NCBI RefSeq assembly: GCF_000203815.1
Contig: NW_004457729.1
Location: 2,108,674-2,172,673 of the forward strand
DNA: 64,000 nucleotides
Direction: 5' to 3'
From: Cavenderia fasciculata
Lineage: Eukaryota > Evosea > Eumycetozoa > Acytosteliales > Cavenderiaceae
Shown here piece after piece: positions 1-12,710 of this stretch. Each line of letters starts with the position of its first letter. Within the stretch, counting starts at the first letter, position 1. A program made the translations under genes and the position numbers. Below the pieces are notes generated by a model, which saw only the letters and a list, made by a program, of their open reading frames with translations, was not told the origin of the DNA and ran no database searches.

Positions 1-41
1 AATTTATTAAAAAAAGAGTACTATCATCAAGATCAAAAGAA

Positions 42-2741
42 ATGAAGTTAGTAGGATTAATTAGTGGAGGAAAGGATTCAATCTATAATCTAATAGAATG
101 TATTAGAAATGGTCATGAGGTGATTGCTTTGGCTCATTTAAAACCACCAAAGATTGATAATACACAACAAGGTATGAACTTGACATAGTACTATGAACAT
201 CATCATCATCATCATCACATCATCATCATCTATAGTTAGTAGTTAGTAGTTAGTAGAAGAAGTAACTTACATTATTGTTATAATATTAGATGAAATTGAT
301 AGTTATATGTTTCAATCAGTTGGACATAATGTGATTGAAGGTATAGCTGAAGCAATGGGTTTACCACTTACACAACATGCAATCAATGGTAAACCACATA
401 ATCAAGGAGAGATCTATGTAGCTACAAAAGAAGATGAAGTTGAAGATTTATACCATCTCTTGTCAATGGTCAAACAGTCACACCCAGACGTTCAAGGTGT
501 TGCCACTGGTGCCATTCTTTCAACCTATCAAAGAATTCGTGTTGAAAATGTGTATGTATCTTTTAAAATATATTAAATATCAACCGTTACTTACTTTTAA
601 TTAATTAATTAATCTTGAATAGTTGTTCAAGATTAGGATTTACAAGTTTTTGTTATCTTTGGAGAAGAGAGGAAGATCAATTATTAAGAGATATGATTGA
701 TAGTAAGATGGGTGCCATATTGATTAAAACTGCTTCAATGGGTCTTGTTCCATCAAAACATTTAATGAAAACAATCGATCAAATGTATCCAATTTTAAAG
801 GTTTTGGTAAGTCTATTTAAATACATTTAAATATTATATATTTATATTAATTTCCATTTCTTTAAAAGAATCAAAAATATGGTGTAAATATTTGTGGTGA
901 AGGTGGAGAATATGAATCCCTTGTATTAGATTGTCCATTATTTAAAAAAAGAATTGAATTGTATGTTATACTATATATATAGAAATATTAAATAAGTTCT
1001 GGACAATTAATTTTTTATATTTATAGAATTGAAACTGAAGTAATAGTACATTCAGATGATGCATTTGTTCAAGTAGCATATGCAACATTTCAAAAATATA
1101 AATTGGTAGATAAAACACCAGAAGAGATAGAAGAGGGTAAAAAGTATTTGGTAGAGTTTGCACCATCCTATCAAACTAGCATTTCAACATGGAATGACAA
1201 GTTTTCAAATTTCTCAATCCCCATATCAATCGAAGATTACCAAATACCAACTACTTATTACACTGGTGCCAATGGAACAAAAGCACTTCAAGATACTAGT
1301 GATTTGACTCGTTTAGAAATCATTCAATCAAAGTCTGGTTTCTTTCATATTAAATCTTTTACCATTTTAAATGACAATCTCAGTAGTGGTGAAACTTTGG
1401 ATCAAATCTTGACAAATATTAGTGGTTCGTATTGAAAATGATTCATTATCATTTGTTTGAAAACATTATATTATATTGATCAATTTTTTTTTTTTAGAAA
1501 AATTAAAGTCATTATCAATGACAATGGAGAATTTAGTATTTGTTAATTTATACCTAAAGGATATGAATGATTTTGGAATTATCAATCAAAATTATTATAA
1601 ACATTTCAAAGAGAATCCATCTGCCAGAGCATGTATTCAAGTTGGTTTACCAGTACCAAATTGTAAGGTTATGGTCGATTGTATTGGTCATCAAGTTGTT
1701 AAAAAGAATTTACATGTTCAATCTATTTCAAATTGGGCTCCTGCTTGTATTGGTCCTTATTCTCAAGCAACTTTTGTATGAAATCTGAAATCATATCTAT
1801 ATCTATCCAACGAACGTGTTATTAATCTATTTGATTTGATTTTATTTTTTTAGGTTGATAATTTATTATTATTAGCAGGACAAATTGGTTTGGAACCAGG
1901 ATCGATTGCATTAATTCAAGGTGGTGTTGAAACTGAATTGAAACAAATATTTATCAACCTATCAAGTGTTTTTGAAGCATTGAAAAATGGTTTCGATCAA
2001 ACTTTACAATGTACCGTTTTTATTAAAGATATTAAATATTCAAATTTAATTTATGAATATTTAATGTCTATCTTTACAAATTCTCCTGTAAGAGTAGAAA
2101 CAAAAAAAAGTATTATAATTTTTATTCATCTCTTTTTTTTTTTATAGGTATTACCATTAATTACAATTGCAGAGATTGAACACTTTCCAAAATCATCAAA
2201 TGTTGAAGTATTATTATTAAATGATAAGATACCAGACCACAGTGATGAAGAGTTTAAAAGAGAATGTTATCGTACTGAAAAGAATTTCCGTGTTGATTCT
2301 GTCATTCAAGGATTCAACTCGATCATTTCTAATATTTCAAATACTACTCTCTTTAACTTTAACCTGACCAGTCTTGACCGTGAAATGAATCTTGACACTC
2401 AATTACTACCAACCATATCAACATTTATTGAATCCATGATTGATTCCATCAGTTCTCTTACAACTGTCAAAGATATTTGTGAAAATATTATTTCAATCAA
2501 GATTTATTATGACAAGTTATTATCTGGTTATGAAAATGGTAAATGAAATGGAAAAGAAAATGAAGAAAATATACAATCATTACTAATCAATCTTTTTTAT
2601 TATTCTATAGAAATATACAAGGTATTTAAGAAATTAAATTTAAATCAAATTAGTTTGGTTAAAGTTAACAAATTATATCATCAAATCCATTTAAAGGATA
2701 CAACTTTAATGGTCGCAGATGTTTTATTTCATAATAAATAA
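42..2741 (+). CDS. dph6: Diphthine--ammonia ligase DPH6, yeast-like with RidA-type C-terminal domains
   Basis: Last step of diphthamide synthesis on eEF2: ATP-dependent amidation of diphthine, in the cytosol. Nine exons fit by frame: 42-171, 290-551, 623-806, 869-960, 1027-1424, 1498-1775, 1854-2087, 2148-2538, 2611-2741, giving about 699 residues, close to yeast Dph6 at about 685. The N-terminus begins MKLVGLISGGKDS, the PP-loop of this ATP pyrophosphatase family. VENVCSRLGFTS and ICGEGGEYE are the family's other signatures. Beyond the catalytic half lie two divergent YjgF/RidA-like segments (around WAPACIGPYSQATF and the end), as in fungal Dph6 but not the short human form. The first ATG in frame was taken as the start. 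The donor at 1425 (GTTCGT) is weak but is the only one that keeps the frame. Confidence 0.93.
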
Positions 2742-2794
2742 TAAATAAATAATTAAATCCATTTATTTTTAAAATTAACATTATCATTGTTTTG

Positions 2795-5585
2795 TTAAAC
2801 AGTGGTAATATCAAATTGAGCTCTATTTAAATTGGCTAGAGCATATTCAACTGCCGAGCTTGTTGAAGCAAACATATGATCGGTACATATTCTATTGGTA
2901 AATTTTGATTTTGTCATGACAGACTTTACAGATTGTCTAATGTCACTCCATAGGATCATCATTCCATTGGTTTCATAAACATCCAACATATCATTTAATA
3001 CATCCAATGCTGTAGAATCAATTGAACTTACATTGACTGCATCAATAATTATTACTCTAATATCTACAAAAAATTAAAAAATAAATTAGGACATTTCATT
3101 TCATTCATTCTACTTTGTTTCATACCATCTAGAGGATTTGAATTTAATAATTTAGTCATTGAATCTCTAAAATGATTGATTGTATAATATGTCATTCTAG
3201 AGTCATATCTAACAACAATGATACCAGAATGAGTGATTGCACTTGGATAATGAGAGACATTACGGAATACCAATGTTCCTGGAAGTCGACCAAGGGTAAC
3301 TAGGTTGGGTCTTGAAGAGAAAAAGATAATTTGTAGAATCGATACACAAAATGCAATAATGATACCAGTTTCAGAACCAAGCAACAATGTACAGAAAAAT
3401 ACAAATACCAATTGAAGGAATCCAAGTATTTCTCCTTTTTTGAAAAGTTCATAGGTTTCTACTGGTTCAAACAATCCAATTGCTGCTACCAACACTATAC
3501 ATGCAAGTAGACAAAGCGGTGTATATTTAAAAGCACCAGTTAAAAATAATAATACTATCATTACTATAATTCCTGTTAATATTGATGTTAAACGTGATTG
3601 TGATCCAGACTAGAGAAATAGATAAAAATAAAGAGATTTAATAAATATATATATTATAAGTTGTTATTTGTTTTTGACATACTTGATAAGCTACAGCAGT
3701 TCTTGAAAATGAACCAGTTGTAGGATAACCATGGAAAACAGATTGAACAATATTACACATTCCCAATGCAATCAATTCCTGACTAACATCTAGATTATAT
3801 TTTTTAAGTGATGCAAATTTCTTTCCAATTGAAATGGATTCTACAAATCCAAGAATCGAAAGGATGATAGCTCCAACAAACATTTTTGCAATTCTTGTTA
3901 AATCCAATGGTACAACTGTTGGTGTTGGAATACCTGATGGAATTTCATCTACAATTCTAATTCCAAATTTCTATAAATCATAATAAAATAAATAAATAAA
4001 TTAATAAGTTTATATTTTTAATATTCTTTTTTTTTCTTTTTTTGTTTTTTTTTGTACCTTTTTAGCATCAATTAAATAAGAAATTAAAGTACCAAGAATT
4101 AATACAATGATTGGCATTGGAATTTTGTATTTAATCTTTGTATTGGCGTATCTAGCAGCTAGTAACATGGCGAGAGCAATGATTGCCATGATAACTGTGG
4201 CCCAGTGAATCGAACCTATGTGCTCTACTATATCTCTCATAAATTCGATTAGATTGGCTGCTTTCGACGAGATGGGTATTGCAGTTAGATTCTTGACTTG
4301 ACTAAACATAATTAATATTGAACCGGCTTGAATGAATCCCAATAGAATTGGATTACTCAATAAAGTTTCAATAATAAATCCAACCCTTAGTAATCCAAAT
4401 GTAAATAATATCAATCCTGACAACAATGATAAACATGATGCATATATAATATAATTTTCTGATCCTGGTGGATGATCAATAATCCTAAAAAAATAAATAA
4501 AAATATATTAGATAAAATAAAATAAACTAACTACTACTATACTACTAAAACATACGAAGGAATTAATAAAGAAACCATTGCAACTGGACCAACAGCAATT
4601 TCATTTGAAGTACCAAAAATACCATAAACAATTGGTGATATAAACGCTGAATATAAACCATAGATTGGTGGTAATCCTGCAAGTATAGCATAAGCCATGG
4701 CTTGAGGAATCAACATAAATCCAATGGTTAATGATGTCAATACATCATCTTTTAAATAATTTAATTTATATCTAAATAATATAAATAAATAATTAATAAA
4801 TAAGTTCTATTTTGTTTATTGATTAATTTATATTTATAATTTGTTGATACATACTTTTTAATCCAATAGACAATTGGAAATAATGATATTACATAATCTC
4901 TAATAATATAAAATTGAAAATACTTTTTCCATTTTTGTAAGAAAAAGTCTTTAACCTCGGAAGAGGTTGATGTTCCATCTGCATAGGACCATGATGGTTT
5001 AGGTGTTTTAACAATAGGTGAGTATTTTTCTAGTGCAGGTGTATCAAATATTTTTTCTGGTGAACCTCTTGATAATTTTAATAAATCTATCAATGATGAA
5101 TGACTATCTTCAAATTTATTCATAATTTCTAGAAATAAAAATAATTAATAATTAATATATAATCAATAATTAATATATAATTATATTTGATATTTGTGTG
5201 TTATTATTATTATTATTATTACTTACCTAAATGACAATCTTCAACAAAACTACTAAAAGATTGATTAATTAATTGTTCAACCAATAGTGAATCTTGAACA
5301 GATGATAATGAAAAGTATAGATTCTCACGATGTTTATAATTCCTTTTCCACATATTCTTTGTAAGATCCATAATTATTTTTTGATTTTCTGGTCGAGATA
5401 GGAATATATCTTTGGTAGATATGTATCCTGGTGTATATAATTCGTCGTCGTCGTCACTATTGTGACTTGTATCATTATCATTACTATCATCACTTGAAAA
5501 CAATGATTTTGCTTCTCCCCCATCTTTATCTTTTGAATCGATTCCTCTAATAAATATATTGTTTGGTGTACTATATATATTATTA

Positions 5586-5638
<53 letters not shown>

Positions 5639-5923
5639 GTTATTGATGTCTATTGAAGGTTGTTTTTGTGAGGGATTTGAAATATGAAATGATCTAACAT
5701 CCCTTTCTTGTGATGAATAATCAGAGGATATTAAAATGATTTCAATCATTTTGGTAAAGTATTCAATGGCACCTTCAAACATTTTCTTGATCTTTTGATT
5801 GATTTCTGTTTCAACTGCATCATTTCCAAATCCACCAGAACTATTATGATTACTGTGACCTGTTGATCCATCGTCTCCACCACTTCCACCTCCGCCATAC
5901 GGACTATTAAATGTGGACATCAT
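2795..5923 (-). CDS. SLC26/SulP family anion (sulfate) transporter with STAS domain
   Basis: A multi-pass plasma- or endomembrane anion transporter. Seven exons by frame: 5923-5227, 5128-4855, 4771-4556, 4484-4058, 3970-3683, 3609-3126, 3063-2795, about 884 residues. The SulP signature is clear (FMLIPQAMAYAILAGLPP, then IYGLYSAFISP), followed by hydrophobic helices, and the last exon carries the cytoplasmic STAS domain (RVIIIDAVNVSSIDSTALD). The N-terminal 230 residues are a low-complexity cytoplasmic head with a Gly/Ser patch, a run of about 18 Asn (plus positions near 5588-5640) and an acidic Asp-rich stretch. The start is set at the ATGATG at 5923. Sulfate is the usual substrate of the family; the actual anion cannot be read from sequence. 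Confidence 0.93.
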
Positions 5924-8247
5924 CCTTGGAACCAAAATTAATGTTTTTTAATGATGATTGGAATAATATAAATTTATATTACTACTACTATTATTATATA
6001 TTAATTGTGTATGTGTCTTTTGTAGCTACAACCTAAAAAAGAATGATATTATTATTAATAACAATATTGATTATTAATTAATTTCTTTGTTGTAATTGAC
6101 AATATAATATGACTGGGAGTGTTAAATTGTGAGATGTTGAATATTGAATGATTGTTCTTCTTCCTCCTGTTTCCTCCTCTTTCCTTTCCTATCTTTGTAT
6201 CTTCTTCTTCTTTGGTTATCTATATTTGTTCAACGTTACATGATGCCTGTTTGTTTGTTTGTTTGATGATGAAAAGATAGATATGATATACAGCTCGAGC
6301 TAAAAGTATTAAAACAATGAGATATGATATGATAGGATAGGATTGGAGATGAAATTGAATGACGATAAAAGAGATTTACATCTCTTCCATTTGACTTGTT
6401 TAAACATTATGTGGAGTGGAGGAAAGGGTGTGAACAATAATCGACAAATTGAATTATTATTATCTTACCCCCAATATTGTTTTTTTTATCTATACACACA
6501 CAACATGGAATGACAAAACAAACAATGAAAGGTTGATTATACTTTTAAAAGATGATTTAGTTTAAACTAAATGCCAATGCTGTATATTTTTATCAAAAAT
6601 ATCTTCTTCTTTCCCAATTTGTATCTGATGTTTCTATCTTTTGTCAAAAGGTTTGTATATGATATGAATAATTATTTTTGGTGATAGCTATAGTAAAGTA
6701 ATCAGATTGCTCATTATGATGATGTTGATGAAAGGATTATAGTAATTATTATTTCAAAGAGAATAAGGAAGGGACAGTCTGAAACTGATCATTCAGTTGG
6801 GACTCACGATTCCCACAAACCGCCATAAACGCTTCTATTGAAGATTCGGATGAAAAACATAAAAATAGAAGGCATAGGAGCTCCGATATTTTTCATTAGA
6901 ATGGATTGGGTGGCAAGTATGTTCCAATAGATAGATAGATCAGATTACCAAGATAATGATGATGTTACTTTGTTGTTGGGTAACTAGAGCCATGGTATAC
7001 CATGTTTCCTGTTATAGATTGATCCCAAGAGACAACGAGAAAAAACGAAAGGTTGAACAAAGGGTAGCATAGAGACCTGCTGACGAACATATCAACCAAA
7101 AAACACAGAGAATTTAAATTATATCTGTGTATTTGGTATACAGCAACATGATCATAGTCTTAGTATTAGTTTTGTTTTATCTTTTAAATTAATTAGAGGT
7201 TTGAGTTTTTGTTGGTCAGACGTACAATCTAAGATTTTGCGGTCCCGATTGATAATTCTCTACATGCTTTCCTTGAGAGTCGATTTGTCATCATGAATAG
7301 AAAGTATTACTTGGTAGTAATCCTCTCTATTGAAAAAACTAAATTTTAAAAGCTACCTCTGAAAAGTTAATTAATATACATATTTTGACAAGTGCTTTAT
7401 GGGTTAACATATAAACGATCAGCTGACTGACCTGTTTTTCGTTGCCAACAGTACCAAAAAACCGAGGAACTCACATGTTCGTTTTGTGTCGCCATACAAA
7501 CTTGTATAACCATACAAACTCATGTGAACCTACCTCCAAAAAAATCAATTTTTTTAATCATTTGTTATTTTCTACAGATACAAATAAAAAAATATGATTT
7601 TTTTATTTGTTGTGTCTATCTATGTATCTGAAATGTTGTTGTGGTGTCTTTCTATAACACCAATAATTATAATAATAGTAATACCAAGGGAAAGGAGGAT
7701 GAGGATCAGTAGAAGAAGAATAACGAGCTGTGCATCACGTGAGCAAATCTTTTAGTATTGAGGATTCTTGCTTTGGCGTCAACCAAGCAATGGTGGTCCT
7801 CTTTCATCTTACAATAGCCAGTTTTTTCAATAGAGAGGATTACTACCAAGTAATACTTTATATCTACTATCTATCTATCAATCTATCGTTTATGAGTAGT
7901 GGTTGGTCACATGTCACACATGTTAAATATTCAAAAGTGTGTCGGTCGGTTCTCAATAGAGCCTTCATTTTGTTGAGACAATGAGCATTGGTATTGGATT
8001 ACTTGTCATGTGCACATAATCTCCTTCTGTTAATATGTACTTAATACTTCTGTTCATTTAAACTGCACCAGAGTACTTGAAACAAACAAATTTAAAGTGA
8101 ACTGGAACCTCAGGAGTACTATGGGTAGAATAGCAAGATGGACGCGACCAACCATCATCAATCTCTATTGTTAATAGTTACTACTACTATTACTACTACT
8201 ATTACTATTACTACTATATAGATAGATACAACTAGAAAAGATTAATC
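5924..8247. other. Gene-poor intergenic region, 2.3 kb
   Basis: No reading frame here looks coding on either strand. The interval separates the 5' end of the SLC26 gene from the 5' end of HAP2, so it must hold two divergent promoters. Its middle (about 6780-7560) is less AT-rich than typical intergenic sequence here, and it contains the perfect inverted repeat listed separately. No tRNA or snRNA was recognised. Confidence 0.5.
7301..7859. repeat. Perfect 40-bp inverted repeat pair enclosing about 480 bp
   Basis: Positions 7301-7340 (starting AAAGTATTACTTGGTAG) are the exact reverse complement of 7820-7859. The similarity stops abruptly at both ends of the arms. The arms enclose 7341-7819, which has no convincing reading frame. 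An inner palindrome (ATTACT-TGGT-AGTAAT) lies within each arm. The layout resembles terminal inverted repeats of a small non-autonomous DNA transposon (MITE-like), but no target-site duplication is evident beside the arms. It could also be a foldback or a regulatory hairpin. Confidence 0.6.
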
Positions 8248-10816
8248 ATGTTTAGAAAATATAATAATAAAATGATGATGGTGGTGATCATCATCTTTAC
8301 TTTTTTTATTATTCTTCATAATAACATTGTAGAACCAACCTTTATAGGATCAAGTACAATAAAGAAATGTATTAGAGATGGTACTACAACAGAGACATCT
8401 GCTAATCTAGATTGCTCAGAGAAACTATTCGTATCATTGACACTAAATAATAATCAAGTATGTATCTATCTATCAGCTGAACTATCAACTTTTACTTTTA
8501 CTAACTTTTTATTTACCTACATGTAGTTGGAAACAGAACAAATACAAGCAGTTGTTTATGAAGATGGTACTAGTGGAAATCTGTCATATCCTATAGAGGT
8601 GTCATTTTCAAAGTCACAGGTATTTATTCAACATCCTGTGATCTATGAGACAACTGTGAGTAACAAGCCGTACGAAACTGTCATTTACAAACGAGATGAT
8701 ATCATCTTGACAGAGTGTGAAGATAAACCTACTCAGAGTACCTGTGGATACGCCGTCGTCAATGGTAGTGCTGTGCGAGATAGTCAGGGGTTCTGCTGCA
8801 CCTGCATCTTTTCAGATTACTTTACACAGGATCACAACTCACGTGCTAACCTCAAGTGTACGCTGTTGAATGACCAGTCGTCATCTGCACATTGTCTGGG
8901 ATTTGACAAGGTCTTGTACAACGTGTATGCTATCCAACCGGGGACTATACTATACCAAATCAACGCGACCATCAAGTACTTGGACCCAGAATTCAACTTT
9001 ACCCGTTCCATCCCATTGGTAGTGTCTCCAGTCTCGCCAACCGCCGTCGACGCTAAAAAGAACATGATTGTACGTATTATTGGTAGTTTTGACACGGACA
9101 CCCAGTTGCCTACATTCGAGTCGAAGAACTTGGTCATGGTCAACAAGCTCATCTCTGACCCAACCAACCCACGTACCAAAATGTCGCCTATCCAGTCATC
9201 ATTGATACTCGACCGTCGACTATTTGGTGATGAGTGTGACAAGATTGGTGTATCCTATTCCAAGTTTCAGAATCAACCCAATCGATGTGGTGCCCAGTTT
9301 GGAACATGTCTCAACAATCAGATTGACGACTACTTTAAGGAGGATACCGACAAGATGTCCAAAGGACTCAAAGGCAACTATATCTTGTCCAACTTTGGTA
9401 GTCAGATGTTTGCCAGTCTCGACTCTTCCTCGTCGCAAGCCAACCGATTCATCAAGATTCAAATTGACCAAATCCACCAAACTCAAATATCACTCGAACT
9501 CAAAGCCGATCAACTCCGAGTCATCATGAATACAAGTCCTGGAAAGATTATCGAGGCCTATGTCAAGACCTTTGAAGCAATGTCAAATAATGGTGTTTTA
9601 GTTGCTTCCATCAAGAATACAGGTGTCATTGTAGCAGAGTATGATGTACAAGTTAAAAACTGTTCCCAAGAGATCAATCCCATCCCAGCACAAAGAAGTT
9701 CAATTGCTGGAGGTCAATACAAAACACTTCAATTTGATATCACCACTCAATCAGAGTTAAAGGATACCTACTATTGTTATGTTGATCTACTCAATGGTAA
9801 TGCCGAGTTACTCGATAGTAAATTAGTCTATTTCAACGTATCAGAAACAGTCATTAAAAATCCTCAAGGTACAGGTACAAGAGATGGTGATAATTTAAAT
9901 ATTGGTTTTGAATTAACTTGTGATGATTATTGTCCTGATTTGTATGTAAAACAAACAAACAAAAAAAAATATAATTATATGATTATTAATATTTATTTTT
10001 ATTTTAGTTTCCAATTACTTTGTTTTGTTTCACAACCAAAATGTACATCAAGATTAATTATTACAATTGCAGTTTTGATATTGGTAGTTATCATTGTTAT
10101 TGCATTTATTAAATCACCTGCTCTAAGAAAAATGTTTTGTTGTTGTTGTGGATGTATTGGTGGTAAAAAGGGTGGATCCTCTTCAAAAGAATCCAAACAA
10201 TTATCAAAATATCTTGAATCCCAAAAAGAACAAGAAATTCAATCTTTAATTAATTCAACTCAACAACAATCACAATTAAATCAACAAAATCAACAAAACC
10301 AACAAAATATTAATACAGATAATAATAATAATAATAACGATAATAATAATAGTTTAGATAATGCAATCAAAAATGGAATCAAATTATTTTTAAATTTAGA
10401 ATTATCAAATGATACTTTTAATGATTTTGTATGTATAGTAATTGTGGTCTGTTATATATATATATACACCATTTTAATTAATTATTCTTTTTTTTATTTA
10501 ATTTTTATAGGGATTATTAAGTGAAAGTGATAATGATAAACATTTTATTTGTTTTAGTGGATCAATTGTAAAAAAGAATTCATCTTATACATTTACACCA
10601 AATCCAATGACACAAACATTATTCCAAAACCAAGATAATCGTAAACAATTCTTGAATCCACCAGAACCACTAAGAAAGGAATTGTTATCAACCAATCTAA
10701 CCAAATCACAAGCCATTAAAATGGTAACTGCAAATGCACCCAAACCAAATTATATTTGGATTAATAAGGTTAAACCTTCCACCATCAACAACAACAAACA
10801 TCAACAATTAAAATAA
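8248..10816 (+). CDS. HAP2/GCS1-family gamete fusion protein
   Basis: Single-pass membrane fusogen that merges gamete membranes; dictyostelids have two such genes, described in D. discoideum as hgrA and hgrB. Four exons fit: 8248-8457, 8527-9941, 10008-10428, 10511-10816, 783 residues. A hydrophobic signal peptide (residues about 8-25) precedes a Cys-rich ectodomain. The region around residues 295-345 matches the HAP2-GCS1 core: CDKIGVSYSKF, NRCGAQFGTCLNNQ, DDYFKED. The motif GFCCTC upstream is also typical of the family. A transmembrane segment near residues 554-576 is followed by a CCCC cluster and a Gln/Asn-rich cytoplasmic tail of about 190 residues. The central exon uses many C-ending codons. 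I cannot tell the A from the B paralog. Confidence 0.88.
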
Positions 10817-10928
10817 ATTAAATTAAATTTGTCCAAATTCCCAAATAAATAGCGTCATTTTTATAAAAAACTTTCAAATTCAAAACAAACAAACAAACCA
10901 AACAAATATTTGATTATTGTAACAATCA

Positions 10929-11600
10929 ATGAATACACTAAAAAGTAAATGGATAATATTATCAAAAAGATTAAATCTTGAAGATACTATATCAAACAAA
11001 TGGTATACTGTATTGGAACAATATTATAAACCAACGTTTTCAAGATCCTATCACAATGCAAATCATATCGATGAATTATTAGGATTCTTTGATCAATATC
11101 AAGATAGATTAAAGACACCTGATGCATGTCTAATGGCAATTTGGTTTCACGATGTTATCTATGATGCTACCAAATCAGACAATGAAGATAAAAGTGTTGA
11201 AATGTTTAAAGAGTTTGCTCTAGAAACAAAGCTCGAGTCAAAGATGTCTGATTTGGTCTCAGAGATGATAGATGCAACAAAACATCATACAAAGGTTCAG
11301 AGTGGTATCAATATAGATCAAGACTACTTTTTAGACTTTGATCTATCTGTTCTTGGAAGAGCACCAAAAGAATATACGGAGTACTCTTATAATATAAGAA
11401 GAGAGTATATTCACGTACCAGAAGATCAATATAGAAGTGGTAGAATTGCAGTACTAAAAAGATTCATATCAAGTGGAAGATATATGTATAAAACAAAAGA
11501 ATTCCAAGATCGTTTCACAGACAATGCAATTAATAATTTAAATCAAGAAATTGATAGATTATCACAACCTTTAATTCCTTTATTACCAGAATCAACATAA
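10929..11600 (+). CDS. HD-domain metal-dependent phosphohydrolase (COG4339-like)
   Basis: Single-exon gene of 223 residues starting 112 bp after the HAP2 stop. Residues about 38-110 carry the HD-type metal-binding pattern: YHNANHIDELL, then AIWFHDVIYD (the paired His-Asp), then DNEDKSVEMF. This matches the predicted HD-superfamily phosphohydrolases whose substrate is not established. No signal peptide or membrane segment is seen, so it is probably cytosolic. Its start is the first ATG in the frame. Confidence 0.82.
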   Translation: MNTLKSKWIILSKRLNLEDTISNKWYTVLEQYYKPTFSRSYHNANHIDELLGFFDQYQDRLKTPDACLMAIWFHDVIYDATKSDNEDKSVEMFKEFALETKLESKMSDLVSEMIDATKHHTKVQSGINIDQDYFLDFDLSVLGRAPKEYTEYSYNIRREYIHVPEDQYRSGRIAVLKRFISSGRYMYKTKEFQDRFTDNAINNLNQEIDRLSQPLIPLLPEST

Positions 11601-11738
11601 ACAATAACAACAATAACAACAACAATATAAAACATATGTATAAATTAAAACCTATTATTTTCTTATGATTATTTGTTTTATTTTTAAAAAATCCTATTAT
11701 TATTATTAATTATTATTATTATTCCTTTCTATTTTAAA

Positions 11739-12710
11739 TTATAACAAAATACAATTAGAAGGAGATGTATGGTGGGAACTTGATGAGTTTGAATTGGAAG
11801 AAGAAGAAATTGAAGTTATAGTAGTTTTTGATGAAGCAGTATTTACAGAATGATTTTGTGATGATGATGATGATGAAGATGATGAAATATGTTGTAGTTG
11901 ATTATTTTTAGAAGTAGAGGATCTTTTTTTCTTTTTTCTACTACTACCATTCTTTTCCATTTGTGAATCAATGTATACGCGTATGGCTTCTTCAAATACT
12001 TGTTTGACGCCTTTCATTGTTTGAACGCTACATTCAGCAAATGAAGCAGCTCCTATTTTCTTTTTCATCATTAGTCCTTCCTCGTAGGTGATTGGTTGTT
12101 GTTGTTTCTGTGCCAAGACGTCGAGTGTCTGTTGATCCGATCTCAAATCAATTTGTGTTCCCACCAATACAATTGGTGTTTTGGTGGTGTTGTAATGGTT
12201 GATCTCTTGCAACCATTTATCACATACATTACTGTAAGATGGTGGATTCACCACTGAAAAACATATTAAATATACATCTGTATTTGAGTATCCCAATGGT
12301 CTAAGTCTATCAAAATCCTCTTGTCCTAGAGTATAAATAATTAAATATTAATTTTCAATTCCATCAAATCCATCATATATATTTTTAAAAATTTACCAGC
12401 AGTATCCCAAAGTCCTAAATTAAATGCTTTTCCTTGATACATTTGATGGGCACTAAAGTTGTCAAATACTGTTGGTCTTGAAGTTATATAGGTTATATTA
12501 GTTTAAGTATATATCAATTTATAAGAACAAATATACATACTGATAGTCTCTTGGAAAACCTCCAGATGCATAACTAATCAATAATGATGTTTTTCCAATT
12601 GCACCCTATTTAAATAAATAATAATGTCAATACTATACTATATTGCACTATGAATGGGTTTTGTTTATCATACTTACATCCCCAACTATTACTACTTTAA
12701 TATGGTGCAT
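11739..12710 (-). CDS. Rho/Rac-family small GTPase with long Ser-rich tail
   Basis: Membrane-anchored GTP switch, probably for actin control. Exons: 12710-12678, 12605-12541, 12476-12397, 12325-11739, 254 residues. G1 is [11 protein letters not shown], switch I contains PTVFDNF, G3 is [16 protein letters not shown]4 is VGTQIDLR (the Cdc42-style TQID) and the G5 region is ECSV. The protein ends CILL, a CAAX box with Leu that favours geranylgeranylation. Between the GTPase core and the CAAX lie a polybasic RKKKKR patch and about 50 Ser/Thr/His/Asn residues, far longer than the usual 10-15-residue hypervariable tail. Dictyostelids have many divergent Rac genes, so no specific ortholog is assigned. 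Confidence 0.92.

Noticed and set aside
7137-7147. TATACAGCAAC resembling the 3' motif of dictyostelid class I RNAs
   Set aside because: Only partly matches, no paired 5' end about 60 nt upstream and no upstream promoter element seen.
7730-7984. Plus-strand 84-codon frame in the 6-8 kb region
   Set aside because: No ATG at the start, crosses the right arm of the inverted repeat, no conserved pattern.
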